From: Erysipelotrichaceae bacterium | GTDB lineage: Bacteria; Bacillota_I; Bacilli_A; Erysipelotrichales; Erysipelotrichaceae | NCBI GenBank assembly: GCA_021442745.1 | Contig: JABUSI010000019.1 | Coordinates: 1 to 7,575 of the forward strand | Reading direction: 5' to 3' | DNA length: 7,575 nt | In this document: positions 1 to 7,470 of the stretch, in pieces | Position numbering within the stretch: the stretch's first letter is position 1 | Layout of the letters: each line of letters begins with the position of its first letter | Notes under the pieces: model-generated | Seen by the model: the letters and a program-made list of their open reading frames with translations, nothing else | What the model was told of the DNA's origin: nothing | Database searches by the model: none | Translations under genes and position numbers: made by a program

Positions 1-1407
1 GGATTCCGGTATATGTTACTGGAAACGGAAACGGAATGGAAGGCCGATGATTTTACGGCCATTGCGGTATATTCGGATCTGGAACGGACAGGATTTTTCG
101 AAAGTTCCAATGTCTTGCTGAACCGGTTTGTGGAAAATACCGTATGGTCCTTCAAAAACAATCATCTGGATATACCGACGGATTGTCCGACGCGGGAACG
201 ACACGGATGGACGGGGGATATCCAGGTATTCCAGAAAACGGCACAGTATCTGTTTGATTATGTACCGTTTGCGAAAAAGTATCTGCATGACGTATATGAC
301 TGGCAGAAAGAGGACGGAAGACTTCCGCAGATTGCGCCGTATGGCGGTGTGGATTTCTTTATGGCACCGATGAACGGGTCGGTAGGATGGTCAGATGTCG
401 GTATTCTGATGCCGTATCGTTTATGGAAACAATATGGTGACCGGGATATTCTTGTTCAGCATTACAAACCGATGAAGAAATATGCCGGTTTTATGATGAA
501 CAGAATCGGAAAACGATATCTGACGGCACAGAATACCGGGTTGCCGAAAGATGATGCGAAAAATATCGTCAATGCCGGACAATCGTTTGGGGAATGGGCA
601 GAACCGGCAGACGTTCATCAGACGGACTGGCTCAGGGATATGTCGGTTCCGCACCCGGAAGAATCTACGGCATATACGTGTTATGTGTTAGAGAAAATGG
701 CGGAAATAGCGGAAGTTCTTGGTAAGAAAGACGATGCTGATTTGTTTGAAAAAGAAGCACAACGGGTCCGGAGGGGATATCAGGCATTGCGGCAGTTGCC
801 GGAGTTTACGTTGGATACCAATCGGCAGGCATCATTGGTACGACCTCTGTATATGAATCGTCTGAATGAGACACAGAAAGAATATGCCAAAGAAAGATTG
901 CTGGCGGCAATGGAACAGTACGGATGGCGATTGGGTACGGGATTCTTGTCGACACCGTTGATTCTTCCGGTACTGGAGAAGATTGATCTCAACGCTGCTT
1001 ATAAACTGCTGGAAAACGAAGAAATGCCGGGATGGCTGTTTATGCCGAAAAGCGGAGCCGATACCATCTGGGAAAGCTGGGAAGGTACAGAAGCGCAGGG
1101 CGGCATTGCGTCACTGGATCACTATTCGAAAGGATCCTGTGTGGAATGGGTATTTGAGAGTATGTGCGGCATTCAGGTTGATTCGGAAAATCATTTTGTC
1201 ATTGCACCGCATCCGGGCGGAACCTTTACCTATGGCAAGGCACGGTATCAGAGTGTGTACGGTATGGTGGAAAGCGGATGGGTCCGGGAAGAAGGAAAAA
1301 CAAGATATACCGTGACCATTCCGGCAAATTGTACGGCAGAAATCCGTTTACCGCATGGAAAAACGGAAGTTGTCAAAGCCGGAACGGTTATATTGGAGGA
1401 GGACTGA
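1..1407 (+). CDS. alpha-L-rhamnosidase, GH78, C-terminal part (5' end outside window)
   Basis: Hydrolyses terminal alpha-L-rhamnose from glycosides, supplying rhamnose to the genes downstream. The frame is open from base 1, and the four residues before the first ATG (GFRY, bases 1-12) already match the family, so the ATG at 13 is internal. About 468 residues are present; the N-terminal half is missing. Visible parts: the end of a beta-sandwich and the DFTA..V.SD.ERTG..ESSN entry to the (alpha/alpha)6 barrel; the catalytic motif DCPTRERHGWTGD, with the probable general acid Glu at bases 196-198 and the motif-ending Asp at 217-219; GADTIWESWEG, with the probable general base Glu at 1072-1074; the SLDHYSKGS motif; and a C-terminal beta domain with APHPGG. 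The ORF ends TGA at 1405-1407, two bases before the GH3 start. Whether it is secreted cannot be judged without the N-terminus. Family assignment is confident; the exact linkage cleaved is unknown. Confidence 0.93.
   Translation, partial: GFRYMLLETETEWKADDFTAIAVYSDLERTGFFESSNVLLNRFVENTVWSFKNNHLDIPTDCPTRERHGWTGDIQVFQKTAQYLFDYVPFAKKYLHDVYDWQKEDGRLPQIAPYGGVDFFMAPMNGSVGWSDVGILMPYRLWKQYGDRDILVQHYKPMKKYAGFMMNRIGKRYLTAQNTGLPKDDAKNIVNAGQSFGEWAEPADVHQTDWLRDMSVPHPEESTAYTCYVLEKMAEIAEVLGKKDDADLFEKEAQRVRRGYQALRQLPEFTLDTNRQASLVRPLYMNRLNETQKEYAKERLLAAMEQYGWRLGTGFLSTPLILPVLEKIDLNAAYKLLENEEMPGWLFMPKSGADTIWESWEGTEAQGGIASLDHYSKGSCVEWVFESMCGIQVDSENHFVIAPHPGGTFTYGKARYQSVYGMVESGWVREEGKTRYTVTIPANCTAEIRLPHGKTEVVKAGTVILEED
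1395..1402 (+). promoter_or_regulatory. Ribosome binding site that fixes the GH3 start
   Basis: GGAGGAGG lies seven bases before the ATG at 1410, inside the last codons of the GH78 gene. The same frame is open further upstream to an ATG at 1278, but that 44-codon extension lies within GH78 coding sequence, has no family similarity and lacks a comparable Shine-Dalgarno. The site therefore supports 1410 as the real start. Confidence 0.85.
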
Positions 1408-1409
1408 CT

Positions 1410-3731
1410 ATGGATAAGGACACAATTCTTGATAAGATGACGCTGAAGGAAAAGATTGCATTATGTGAAGGACAGAATTTCTGGATGACGAAAGAAGCAG
1501 GAGAACTGCCGGCTGCTTTTCTGTGTGACGGTCCGCATGGTCTGCGGAAACAGGAAGTACGAGAAGGTGAAGAAACGGATATGCTTGGCATCAACAGATC
1601 CGTGGCATCTACATGCTTTCCGACAGCCGTTACATCAGGGGCAACGTGGGATACGGATTTGATTCAGAAAGTCGGAGAAGCTATCGGTGAAGAAGCAAGA
1701 GAACTCGGAGTGGATCTGGTTCTCGGTCCGGGTGCCAACATTAAAAGAAATCCGTTATGCGGCAGGAATTTTGAATATTTCAGTGAAGACCCGGTGGTAA
1801 GCGGTAAAATGGCAGCGGCCATGATACGCGGAATACAAAAAAACGGAACAGGTGCGTGCCTGAAACATTTTGCCTGCAACAATCAGGAAGAATCCCGTTT
1901 TTCTTCTGACAGTGTACTGGATGAAAGAACGTTGCGGGAAATCTATCTGACCGGGTTTGAAATGGCAGTCAGAGAAGGAAAACCGGTATCGGTTATGAGT
2001 TCCTACAACAAAATCAACGGTATCCATTCTTCCGACAGTAAGGAATTATTAACCGGTATTCTGCGGAATGAATGGGGATTTGATGGTCTTATCGTTACCG
2101 ACTGGGGCGGTATGAACGACCGGATAGAAGGCTTTAAAGCAGGCTGTGATCTGAATATGCCGGGCGGCAGCAATTATATGGTTTCTGATTGCCTGAAGGC
2201 GGTACAAAACGGTACGCTATCGGAAGCAGAAATTAACGACTGCGCCCGAAGGGTTCTTTCCTTTATGGAGCATGCGGCGGATACGCGGAATAACAAGGGT
2301 GAATGCGATTGGAATGCCCATGATAATCTGGCAAGACAAGTGGCGGAAGAAGGTGCCGTTTTATTGAAAAACAACGGTATTCTGCCGTTACGGGAAGGAC
2401 AGAAAATCGCATTGATCGGGTTGATGGCGGATAGTCCGCGCTATCAGGGAGCCGGTTCCAGCCACATCAATCCGATAAAAATGATATCGCCTCGTCAAGC
2501 CATGCCGGAAGCATTGTATGCGGCAGGGTGTGATAATCAGGGCAATACGACACAGGATCTTTTGAAAGAAGCGGAAGCCGTTGCAAGACAGGCAGAGGTC
2601 GCCGTTGTATTTGCGGGATTACCGGACCGGTATGAATCGGAAGGATTTGACCGTGAGAATATGCAAATGCCGGAAGGACATATCCGGATGATAGAAGCTG
2701 TTTCCGGTGTTAATCCGAACACGGTTGTTGTGTTGTGCTGCGGTGGTGTTGTAGAATGTTTTTGGGAAGAAAAAGTGAGTGCCATCCTGTATATGGGACT
2801 GGGCGGTCAGACAATGGGAGAAGCGTGTGCCAATCTGTTGTACGGTAAGGTCAATCCGTCCGGAAAACTGACGGAAAGCTGGCCGTATAACTATGAAGAT
2901 TGTATCTGTTCCTCGTATTACGGAACGAAAGACGCCTTGTACAAAGAAGGAATTTACGTCGGGTACCGGTATTATGAAAAAGCCGGTATTGATGTTCGCT
3001 GGCCGTTCGGATACGGTCTGAGTTATACGACATTTGCGTATTCTGATCTTAAGACAGAAAACCGGAAAGTATCGGTAACGGTAAGAAATACCGGTAAGGT
3101 GGCCGGTGCGGAAACGGTAATGCTGTATATTCTGCCACCGGAAAACAGCGGCTATCGTCCGAACAGGGAACTGAAAGACTTTAAGAAAGTATATTTACAA
3201 CCGGAACAATCCGTAACCGTAACGTTTGCGGTAACGGACCGGACATTTGCGGTATGGGATGACGGATGGAAGATACCGGAAGGTATCTATACGGTACAGA
3301 TTGGTAATCAGAACTGTGAACTGCCGGTGGAAGGGCAGAAATGCAACCTGCATCGGAATGACTGGTATGATTGTGTGAAAGGTATACCGTCAAAAGAAGA
3401 ATGGGAACGTCTTCTGGGAAGAACGTATCAGTCATCGGCATTGAAAAAAGGCAGTTTTACAATGGACAATACCGTCATGGAAATGAAAGAGTATTCCCTG
3501 ATTATGAAGATTATGTACGTTGCCGTGAAAACGGTAATCGGCAAGGGTTTCCCAAAAAAACAACGGAATACGAACAATCCGGAGTATAAAATGCTGCTGT
3601 ATGCCAGTGCCGGTTCGACGTTACGCTGTATGCAGATTTCGGGCGGAATAAAAGACGGTATTATGCAGGGATTGCTGGATATGGCAAACGGACACGTTCT
3701 TCGCGGACTTGGAAAAATGATGAGAGGATGA
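1410..3731 (+). CDS. GH3 family beta-glycosidase (beta-glucosidase-like), cytoplasmic
   Basis: 773 aa from ATG 1410. It starts MDKDTILDKMTLKEKIAL with no signal peptide, so it should act in the cytoplasm on imported glycosides. GH3 TIM-barrel domain (about residues 1-260): GPHGLR (41-46), KHFACNNQE (152-160), and TDWGG (230-234) with the probable nucleophile Asp231 (bases 2100-2102). Second alpha/beta domain (about 310-530): VAEEGAVLLKNNGILPL, and ESEGFDR (409-415) with the probable acid/base Glu411. A fibronectin-III-like domain follows (about 550-632: VTVRNTGKVAGAETVMLY and RELKDFKKVYL). After it comes a roughly 135-residue tail with no catalytic role I can assign, including the segment around 735-770 with LRCMQISGGI and GLLDMANGHVLRGL. 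Its place between GH78 and rhaBAD suggests it removes the beta-linked glucose exposed once rhamnose is cut off, as on rutinoside-type glycosides. A xylosidase or arabinosidase activity cannot be excluded, since GH3 specificity is hard to read from sequence. Confidence 0.9.
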   Translation: MDKDTILDKMTLKEKIALCEGQNFWMTKEAGELPAAFLCDGPHGLRKQEVREGEETDMLGINRSVASTCFPTAVTSGATWDTDLIQKVGEAIGEEARELGVDLVLGPGANIKRNPLCGRNFEYFSEDPVVSGKMAAAMIRGIQKNGTGACLKHFACNNQEESRFSSDSVLDERTLREIYLTGFEMAVREGKPVSVMSSYNKINGIHSSDSKELLTGILRNEWGFDGLIVTDWGGMNDRIEGFKAGCDLNMPGGSNYMVSDCLKAVQNGTLSEAEINDCARRVLSFMEHAADTRNNKGECDWNAHDNLARQVAEEGAVLLKNNGILPLREGQKIALIGLMADSPRYQGAGSSHINPIKMISPRQAMPEALYAAGCDNQGNTTQDLLKEAEAVARQAEVAVVFAGLPDRYESEGFDRENMQMPEGHIRMIEAVSGVNPNTVVVLCCGGVVECFWEEKVSAILYMGLGGQTMGEACANLLYGKVNPSGKLTESWPYNYEDCICSSYYGTKDALYKEGIYVGYRYYEKAGIDVRWPFGYGLSYTTFAYSDLKTENRKVSVTVRNTGKVAGAETVMLYILPPENSGYRPNRELKDFKKVYLQPEQSVTVTFAVTDRTFAVWDDGWKIPEGIYTVQIGNQNCELPVEGQKCNLHRNDWYDCVKGIPSKEEWERLLGRTYQSSALKKGSFTMDNTVMEMKEYSLIMKIMYVAVKTVIGKGFPKKQRNTNNPEYKMLLYASAGSTLRCMQISGGIKDGIMQGLLDMANGHVLRGLGKMMRG
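3724..3727 (+). promoter_or_regulatory. rhaB: Ribosome binding site that favours the second rhaB ATG
   Basis: GAGG (within GAGAGG, 3722-3727) lies nine bases before the ATG at 3737 but directly abuts the alternative ATG at 3728, with no spacer. This favours 3737, giving MKYALAVDIG, which matches the usual rhamnulokinase N-terminus. The alternative at 3728 would add MTD and overlap the GH3 stop as ATGA. Confidence 0.6.
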
Positions 3732-3736
3732 CAGAC

Positions 3737-5008
3737 ATGAAATATGCACTTGCGGTTGATATCGGAGCATCTTCCGGACGACATATTGTCGGATGGATGG
3801 AAAACGGCGAACTTCATAACGAAGAAGTGTACCGTTTTTGGAATGGAATGAAAGAAGAAAACGGACATCTTGTCTGGGATACGGAAGAACTGCTGAAACA
3901 GGTAAAAGCCGGAATCGCAGAGGCAAAGAGCCGTTACGAAGGGATTGCAACGGTATCCATCGATACCTGGGGTGTGGATTATGTTCTGTTAAAAGGGGAT
4001 CAGGAAGTGTATCCGGTATATGCCTATCGGGATGGCAGAACGGAAAGTGTGATTGATAAAGTTCATACGCAGATTTCCTTTTCGGAATTGTACCGGCGTA
4101 CCGGCTGTCAGTTTCAGCCGTTTAACAGCATTTATCAGTTGTATGCGGATAAACTGGCAGGAAGACTGGAAGGTGTTACGGATTTTCTGATGATTCCGGA
4201 ATATCTGATGTATAAACTGTGCGGTGTCAAAGCGAAGGAATTTACCAATGCGACGACTACGGGTATGATAGCGGCGAATACGAGGGAATTTGATGAAGAA
4301 ATCGTGCATGTGCTGGGATTACCGAAGGAATTGTTTCCGGATCTGCGGCAACCGGGTGAAATCATCGGAGAATACGAAGGAATCAAAGTAATGTTGTGTG
4401 CCACCCATGATACCGGTTCGGCTGTGGAAGGCATTCCGATGGAGGGACAGCAATTGTATCTGTCTTCCGGTACCTGGAGTTTATTGGGTGTCAAGACGCC
4501 GAAGCCGCTGACGGACCGTCAGAGTGAACAGGCAAACTATTCCAATGAGGGTGGTGTCGGATATAACCGGTATCAGAAAAACATCATGGGTATGTGGCTG
4601 GTGAATGAATTACGGAGAGAATTGTGTCCGGATAAGAGTTTCGGTGATATTGTGAAAGAGGCCGAAGAAAGTACGTTTGATCAAACGGTTGATGCGGATG
4701 CTCCTGTCTTCTTATCACCGAAGAGTATGAAGGAAGCTTTCGATTCCGTCATCGGAAAGCCGATGCAGGAAGCGGATTATTTCCGTTGTGCGTATCTGTC
4801 TCTGGCACAGAGTTATGCCAAAGCGATCCAAAAACTGGAAAACAATACGAAAGTAAAGTATGAGAAACTGTATATTGTCGGCGGAGGGGCAAAGAATGCC
4901 TTCCTGAACCGTCTGACGGAAGAAGCTACGGGCAAGAAAGTCGTTGCGCTGCCGATTGAGGCAACCGCAATCGGAAACTTGAAAATACAACTGGAGGAAA
5001 AGCAATGA
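3737..5008 (+). CDS. rhaB: Rhamnulokinase RhaB
   Basis: ATP-dependent phosphorylation of L-rhamnulose to L-rhamnulose-1-phosphate, the second step of rhamnose catabolism, in the cytoplasm. FGGY-type sugar kinase fold: phosphate-binding DIGASSGR (8-15); SIDTWGVD (74-81); YRDGRT (97-102); TNATTT (170-175); CATHDTGSAV (221-230) with probable catalytic base Asp225, equivalent to Asp237 of E. coli RhaB; YLSSGTWSLLG (241-251); NEGG (270-273); and the nucleotide-site loop IVGGGAKN (380-387). At 423 aa it is clearly shorter than the usual 460-490. It stops soon after EATAIGNL (408-415), where family members I recall continue for roughly 30-40 residues; it also looks compact in mid-protein regions. 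The stop overlaps the rhaA start (ATGA, 5005-5008). Start 3737 is chosen from the ribosome binding site; 3728 is the alternative. Identity is secure from motifs and context. Confidence 0.93.
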   Translation: MKYALAVDIGASSGRHIVGWMENGELHNEEVYRFWNGMKEENGHLVWDTEELLKQVKAGIAEAKSRYEGIATVSIDTWGVDYVLLKGDQEVYPVYAYRDGRTESVIDKVHTQISFSELYRRTGCQFQPFNSIYQLYADKLAGRLEGVTDFLMIPEYLMYKLCGVKAKEFTNATTTGMIAANTREFDEEIVHVLGLPKELFPDLRQPGEIIGEYEGIKVMLCATHDTGSAVEGIPMEGQQLYLSSGTWSLLGVKTPKPLTDRQSEQANYSNEGGVGYNRYQKNIMGMWLVNELRRELCPDKSFGDIVKEAEESTFDQTVDADAPVFLSPKSMKEAFDSVIGKPMQEADYFRCAYLSLAQSYAKAIQKLENNTKVKYEKLYIVGGGAKNAFLNRLTEEATGKKVVALPIEATAIGNLKIQLEEKQ

Positions 5009-6255
5009 ACTATTCGGAAGCAAAAAAAAGATATGCGGCATTGGGAATTGATACCGATGCGGCGATGAACCGGCTGAAAGACGTTCCGGTATCCTTGCAT
5101 TGCTGGCAGGGAGATGATGTACGGGGGTTTGATACCGATCCGAACAAACCGCTGACCGGCGGCATTCAGACAACGGGAAATTATCCGGGAAGAGCACGGA
5201 CGCCGGAAGAACTGATGGCGGACCTTGAAAAAGTGCTGAGTCTGATTCCGGGAAAGGCAAAGATGAACCTGCACGCTTCCTATGCGATTTTTGAAGAAGG
5301 ACAATGGGCAGACCGGGACAAACTGGAACCGAAACATTTTGCGAAGTGGGTGGAATTCTGTAAAAAGCACAATTGCGGCTGTGATTTCAACCCGACGTTC
5401 TTCTCTCATGAAAAGTGCGATCCGCTGACGCTGTCCAGTGCCAACGAAGAAACCAGAAAGTTCTGGGTGGAACACGGTAAGGCATGCGTCCGGATTTCCA
5501 ATTACCTGGCAGAAGAGTTGGGACAGCCTTGCGTAATGAATATCTGGACGGGTGACGGTTTCAAGGATGTACCGGCTGACAGAATGGGACCGAGAATGCG
5601 CTACAAACAGTCTCTGGATGAAATTCTGTCGGAACCGTATGACTTCAGGAAAGTGAAACCGTGTGTGGAAAGTAAAGTATTCGGTATCGGTGTGGAAGCA
5701 TATACGGTAGGTTCGGCGGAATTTACGTTAAGTTATGCGGCACAGAATGCTGATAAATGCTTACCGCTGATGGATAACGGACATTATCATCCGACGGAAG
5801 TCGTATACGATAAGATTCCGGCACTGCTGACATTCTTCCCGGAAATTGCGTTGCACGTAACCCGGGCAATCCGCTGGGATTCCGATCATGTGGTATTGTT
5901 TGATGACGATACGAAAGAAATGGCAAAAGAAATTGTCCGCTGCGGAGGCCTGGACGGACGGGTAAATCTGGCACTGGATTATTTTGATGCCTCCATCAAC
6001 CGGATTGCGGCATGGACGGTCGGATTCCGGAACTTCCAGAAAGCCTTGTTGTATGCGCTGTTGACACCGGATTTTACGGATTTACAGAACAAAGGCGATT
6101 TCACGGCTTTGCTGGTATTACAGGAAGAATTGAAGACATTGCCGTTTGGCGAAGTATGGGATGAATACTGTCGTCTGTGCGGCGCACCGCTGGACGGTAT
6201 GTGGCTGGATGACGTGCGGAAGTATGAAAAGGAAGTACTGGAGGCAAGAAGATGA
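5005..6255 (+). CDS. rhaA: L-rhamnose isomerase RhaA
   Basis: Interconverts L-rhamnose and L-rhamnulose, the first intracellular step; a metal-dependent (Mn2+/Zn2+) TIM-barrel enzyme of the cytoplasm. 416 aa, close to the 418-419 of E. coli RhaA. The N-terminus VPVSLHCWQGDDVRGFD (27-43) and the segment MNLHASYA (87-94) are typical. All metal ligands known from the E. coli enzyme can be matched: structural site Glu231, Asp257, His284, Asp325; catalytic site His260 (in MDNGHYHPTE), Asp292 and Asp294 (in RWDSDHV). FDASINRIAAW (327-337) is also conserved. The start is supported by GGAGGA (4993-4998) six bases upstream and by the 4-nt ATGA overlap with rhaB; the stop overlaps the rhaD ATG in the same way. 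Nothing suggests damage or altered function. Confidence 0.97.
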   Translation: MNYSEAKKRYAALGIDTDAAMNRLKDVPVSLHCWQGDDVRGFDTDPNKPLTGGIQTTGNYPGRARTPEELMADLEKVLSLIPGKAKMNLHASYAIFEEGQWADRDKLEPKHFAKWVEFCKKHNCGCDFNPTFFSHEKCDPLTLSSANEETRKFWVEHGKACVRISNYLAEELGQPCVMNIWTGDGFKDVPADRMGPRMRYKQSLDEILSEPYDFRKVKPCVESKVFGIGVEAYTVGSAEFTLSYAAQNADKCLPLMDNGHYHPTEVVYDKIPALLTFFPEIALHVTRAIRWDSDHVVLFDDDTKEMAKEIVRCGGLDGRVNLALDYFDASINRIAAWTVGFRNFQKALLYALLTPDFTDLQNKGDFTALLVLQEELKTLPFGEVWDEYCRLCGAPLDGMWLDDVRKYEKEVLEARR

Positions 6256-7064
6256 AAGAATTGTTGAAAGCACCTTTTATGGTGGAAATGGTCCGGACCA
6301 TTACCAACATGTACAATCACGGATGGGACGAACGGAACGGCGGTAATATCAGCGTATTACTGGATGAATGTGAAGTGGCTGAATATCTGGATGTTACCAG
6401 AGTCATCCGGAATATTCCTACGGGTTTTGAAGCCCCGGAACTGGACGGAAAGTATTTTCTGGTGACCGGAACGGGTAAGTATTTCAAAAACGTACAATAC
6501 GAACCGGAAGTCAACCTTGGCGTTCTGCGACTGACGGATGCCGGTAAGAATGCCGAACTGCTGTGGGGATTTACGGACGGCGGTAAGTTTACTTCCGAAT
6601 TCCCGGCACACATGATGAGCCATGTGGCAAGATTATCGGTGAATCCACACAATCGTATCGTGATGCATTGCCATCCGGCAAACCTGCTGGCAATGACCTA
6701 TGTACACGATCTGGACGAAAAGGCATTTACCCGTACGTTATGGCAGATGTGTACCGAATGTATCGTGGTATTCCCGGAAGGTGTCAACGTATTGCCGTGG
6801 ATGTTATGCGGAACCAATGAAATCGGGGAAGCTACGGCAGAGAAAATGAAAACCGCCCGGCTGGTTGTCTGGGCACAGCATGGTATTTACGGTGCCGGAC
6901 AGGATCTGGACGAAACGTTCGGTCTGATTGAAACGGCAGAAAAGGCAGCGGAAATCTATATGAAAATCGCTCATCTTCCGTTGGTAAATACGATTACGGA
7001 CAAACAGATGCATGAACTGGAACAACGGTTCGGCTTTACCGCAAGAGAAGGTTATCTGGACTAA
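6252..7064 (+). CDS. rhaD: Rhamnulose-1-phosphate aldolase RhaD
   Basis: Zn2+-dependent class II aldolase that cleaves L-rhamnulose-1-phosphate to dihydroxyacetone phosphate and L-lactaldehyde, the last dedicated step. 270 aa, against 274 in E. coli. The N-terminal GWDERNGGNIS (24-34) is the phosphate/glycine-rich motif of the class II aldolase/adducin family. Zinc ligands His139 and His141 (VMHCHPAN) and His210 (WAQHGIYGAG) are present, as is the probable catalytic Glu116 (SEFPAHMMSH), matching E. coli His141, His143, His212 and Glu117. GGAGG at 6240-6244, seven bases upstream, supports the start, which overlaps the rhaA stop by 4 nt. It is the last gene of the operon: a terminator hairpin begins six bases after the TAA. 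Lactaldehyde disposal (reductase or propanediol route) is not encoded here. Confidence 0.97.
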   Translation: MKELLKAPFMVEMVRTITNMYNHGWDERNGGNISVLLDECEVAEYLDVTRVIRNIPTGFEAPELDGKYFLVTGTGKYFKNVQYEPEVNLGVLRLTDAGKNAELLWGFTDGGKFTSEFPAHMMSHVARLSVNPHNRIVMHCHPANLLAMTYVHDLDEKAFTRTLWQMCTECIVVFPEGVNVLPWMLCGTNEIGEATAEKMKTARLVVWAQHGIYGAGQDLDETFGLIETAEKAAEIYMKIAHLPLVNTITDKQMHELEQRFGFTAREGYLD

Positions 7065-7100
7065 AAAACAGCGTCGGCTTAATCTGCCGGCGCTTTGTTT
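7065..7100. terminator. Bidirectional intrinsic terminator between rhaD and the metalloregulator gene
   Basis: AGCGTCGGC (7070-7078) pairs with GCCGGCGCT (7086-7094): nine pairs including one G-U on the + transcript, with a seven-base loop. On the + strand it is followed by TTTGTTT (7094-7100); on the - strand the complement of the AAAAAACA preceding the stem (7063-7070) gives a TGTTTTTT run. It lies in the 34-nt gap between convergent stops, so it can serve both transcripts. Confidence 0.82.
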
Positions 7101-7458
7101 ATGTTCCGTGTTTTTTGATAGCGTTGAACGTTTCTTCGCTGATGACATGTTCAATCCGGCAGGCGTCTTTTTCCGCAACATCTTCCGGTACGCCCAAGCG
7201 AATCAACAGCTGGGTGATGGTTTCATGCCGCTCGTATACCGAAAGAGCGATTTCCTGTCCCAACGGTGTCAGATATATATATCCTTCCGGGGTGATGGTA
7301 ATCAGTCCGTCTTCGAGCATATGCCGGTTTGCCAGGGTGATGCTGGGCTTTTTGTACCCCAGTTCGTTGGCAATATCCACCGCCCGGACAACGGGTTTCT
7401 TTTTACTTAACAACAAGATGGTTTCCAGATACATTTCCTGTGATTCGGTACGTTTCAT
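7099..7458 (-). CDS. Short DtxR/MntR-family metal-dependent transcriptional regulator
   Basis: 119 aa. The N-terminal winged helix-turn-helix has ESQEMYLETI (5-14), the HTH about 25-50 (DIANELGYKKPSITLANRHM) and a wing around TPEGYIYLTPLG (56-67). The metal-binding/dimerisation part follows (about 68-119: YERHETITQLL and DACRIEHVISEETF). The C-terminal SH3-like domain of full DtxR is absent, as in MntR and many short clostridial relatives. By alignment from memory, Met9, Cys100, Glu103 and His104 match the primary metal site of DtxR (Met10, Cys102, Glu105, His106). MntR would have Asp and Glu where Met9 and Cys100 stand, so an iron-type rather than manganese-type sensor is suggested. AAGGAGGG (complement of 7462-7469) precedes the ATG by three bases. 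It is convergent with rhaD and shares only the terminator, so a role in rhamnose use is not implied. Targets are unknown; probably iron or manganese uptake genes and itself. Confidence 0.9.
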   Translation of the reverse strand: MKRTESQEMYLETILLLSKKKPVVRAVDIANELGYKKPSITLANRHMLEDGLITITPEGYIYLTPLGQEIALSVYERHETITQLLIRLGVPEDVAEKDACRIEHVISEETFNAIKKHGT

Positions 7459-7470
7459 ATACCCTCCTTG

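Noticed and set aside
1278..1409. 44-codon N-terminal extension of the GH3 reading frame
   Set aside because: It lies inside GH78 coding sequence and has no family similarity, while ATG 1410 has a strong ribosome binding site at the right distance.
3428..3868. 146-codon - strand frame across the GH3/rhaB junction
   Set aside because: It is antisense to conserved coding sequence on both sides of the junction and shows no recognisable domain.
4813..5475. 220-codon open frame on the - strand, and a 181-codon one at 4715-5260
   Set aside because: They lie antisense across rhaB and rhaA, whose family motifs and metal ligands are all intact. Their translations are rich in Arg, Phe and Ser without recognisable domains, and they are by-products of the biased codon use.
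7012..7410. 132-codon + strand frame running from rhaD through the regulator gene
   Set aside because: It is out of frame with rhaD, crosses the terminator hairpin and is antisense to a clear DtxR-family gene.
5005..7458. Functional link between the metalloregulator and the metal-dependent rhaA/rhaD enzymes
   Set aside because: The genes are convergent and separated by a terminator, and no operator-like site was noticed in the rha operon. Adjacency alone does not support regulation.
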